From Alphaproteobacteria bacterium (GTDB taxonomy: Bacteria; Pseudomonadota; Alphaproteobacteria; Rhodobacterales; Rhodobacteraceae), in assembly GCA_030425145.1 (NCBI GenBank), contig JAUHVK010000026.1, forward strand, positions 1 to 63,039: a DNA stretch of 63,039 nucleotides, written 5' to 3'. Made by a program: the position numbers and the translations under genes. How positions within the stretch are numbered: position 1 is the stretch's first letter; the number at the start of each line of letters is the position of its first letter. This document shows positions 62,230-63,039 of the stretch, piece by piece. The notes under the pieces were generated by a model that saw nothing but the letters and a program-made list of their open reading frames with translations, made no database searches and was not told where the DNA came from.

Positions 62230-62809
62230 ACCAGCATCTGAACATTGGCGCCAAACCGTTTTTATTTCCCTCGGCAACCGGAAATTCGAGGACAACAACA
62301 GCATCGCAGATACGAGCTGTTTTGGTCGTCAGCGGTTATTCGAATAATTCGCAGCATTCCGCAGTTCGGGCTATATGCAGACGAAGGCGGAATGAAAGCT
62401 TAGGTCCGCAAACATGCCAGGCGCTGCGGGCCGACGCCGAGTTACGGCATAGACGGCGAAACCCTCCACTTCGTCTGTCAGTCTCTCTCTATTTGATTGG
62501 GTTTTCTTCTGCGCAGAAAAAACTCTGCAACAAGGAGGTATGGCATGAAGAATGCCACCACCTAGGCCCTTTCGAAAAGTCCTGTGAACGCCTCATTTGA
62601 TCCGGAACCACCAGTGATGGAGAACCAGACAACTGCTCTTCCCCCTGAAAACTGGACCGTTTGAAGCTGGAGTTTTCGGCTAATCTTTCTTGGCTGGGAG
62701 CAGAGCAGAAGCCGGAAAACTCTACCTGCCGCTGGTCCAAACATGGGTATCACATCAGTATGCGCCCAAGGGACTTGCGCTTTTGATCCTGGTTTCACTG
62801 CAGGCACGC
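62230..62809. other. Gene-free debris downstream of the acyl-CoA synthetase operon
   Basis: No supported gene. It includes a six-codon frame behind a perfect ribosome site (AAGGAGG at about 62530, then ATG and a TAG after MKNATT), a pattern suggesting a broken gene start. The remaining sequence looks like worn insertion-element material. Confidence 0.45.
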
Positions 62810-63016
62810 TCACGTCTGTTTTCGTGTTCCGTATGGCGTCGCGCCATATTTTGACTTGAAATGTCGCGCGAACAAGGTTGTGGAATTGAACCCCGTAGCC
62901 GACGCAATCTCCCTTACCCCACATTTCCCAAGTAAGGCGCTGATTTCGCTGTCCTGACCATTATATTTCCTATATAAAACATGGTGTTGAAGGCTGCGAG
63001 GGGCGCGTTTTATGGA
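62810..63016 (-). pseudogene. AraC/GlxA-type HTH fragment
   Basis: A 68-codon minus-strand frame, closed by TGA on both sides, ends with a recognisable AraC C-terminal HTH: GVREIASATGFNSTTLFARH followed by FKSKYGATPYGTRKQT. The upstream residues (ISALLGK) fit the preceding helix, but the first HTH helix and ligand domain are missing and the frame is broken at 63017. It is most likely a remnant of a regulator whose other part lies beyond the window or has been lost. Confidence 0.6.
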
Positions 63017-63039
63017 TCACCCAGAGGGTGCGGGCTTGC

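Noticed and set aside
62562-62924. 120-codon minus-strand frame near the right edge
   Set aside because: Its sequence has no family features, and the overlapping frame carries the clear AraC HTH fragment.

Overview
The window is chromosomal DNA of an alphaproteobacterium, most likely a Rhodobacterales (Roseobacter-group) species. The main reasons are a complete cbb3 oxidase locus (ccoNOQP and ccoGHIS) with FNR-type boxes, an FnrL-type regulator next to hemN, a membrane-anchored cytochrome c of the c_y kind, a FYDLN-acid protein, and a short intergenic hairpin repeat present three times that resembles repeats of this group. No plasmid replication genes, CRISPR array or intact insertion sequence was seen.

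Layout. 1-3.3 kb: a truncated hypothetical gene, tRNA-Ala(GGC), a FYDLN-acid protein, a SprT-like metallopeptidase, a GntR regulator and a universal stress protein. 3.3-12.6 kb: the microaerobic respiration locus, ccoNOQP, a LysR regulator, then ccoGHIS. FNR boxes precede usp/ccoN and ccoG. 12.6-20.2 kb: housekeeping genes (DD-carboxypeptidase with SPOR, HAD hydrolase, clpS, an RsmC-like methyltransferase, an SDR lacking its catalytic Tyr/Lys, hemF, two pseudouridine synthases, tadA). 20.2-27.3 kb: an envelope/stress-type cluster combining two XpaC-like membrane proteins, TelA, a DUF2927 lipoprotein, an SPFH-GYF protein and a zinc-ribbon membrane protein, with two tiny membrane proteins and an antiparallel CZB protein. 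This is the best candidate for a poorly described system. 27.3-29.5 kb: fnrL and hemN, divergent around a perfect FNR box.

29.5-35.4 kb: a yejABEF-type peptide ABC importer. 35.6-42.8 kb: cytochrome c, prephenate dehydratase, sulfotransferase, ogt, DUF3253, ileS and a VIT1/CCC1 protein. 42.8-46.6 kb: ycjX-GNAT-ycjF and truA. 46.9-51 kb: argD-argF, a Hint-domain protein and yidD-rnpA-rpmH. 51.4-55 kb: a TVP38-family membrane protein, a flavin disulfide-type reductase and a histidine kinase.

55.1-63.0 kb looks like an acquired or decayed island starting at tRNA-Arg(ACG). It holds an AlpA-like regulator, a serine-recombinase remnant, a small element with inverted ends, an Lrp/AsnC regulator and an operon of a DmdA/GcvT-like demethylase, an OsmC protein, an atypical crotonase lacking both catalytic glutamates and an acyl-CoA synthetase. 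It ends in non-coding debris and an AraC-type HTH fragment at the right edge.

The first half reads as one low-oxygen programme. FnrL probably controls usp, ccoNOQP, ccoGHIS and hemN. The Cco assembly factors supply copper and maturation, and HemF and HemN provide aerobic and oxygen-independent heme precursors. The 58-62 kb operon may release a methyl group to tetrahydrofolate and activate the remaining acid as a CoA ester; its substrate cannot be told from sequence.
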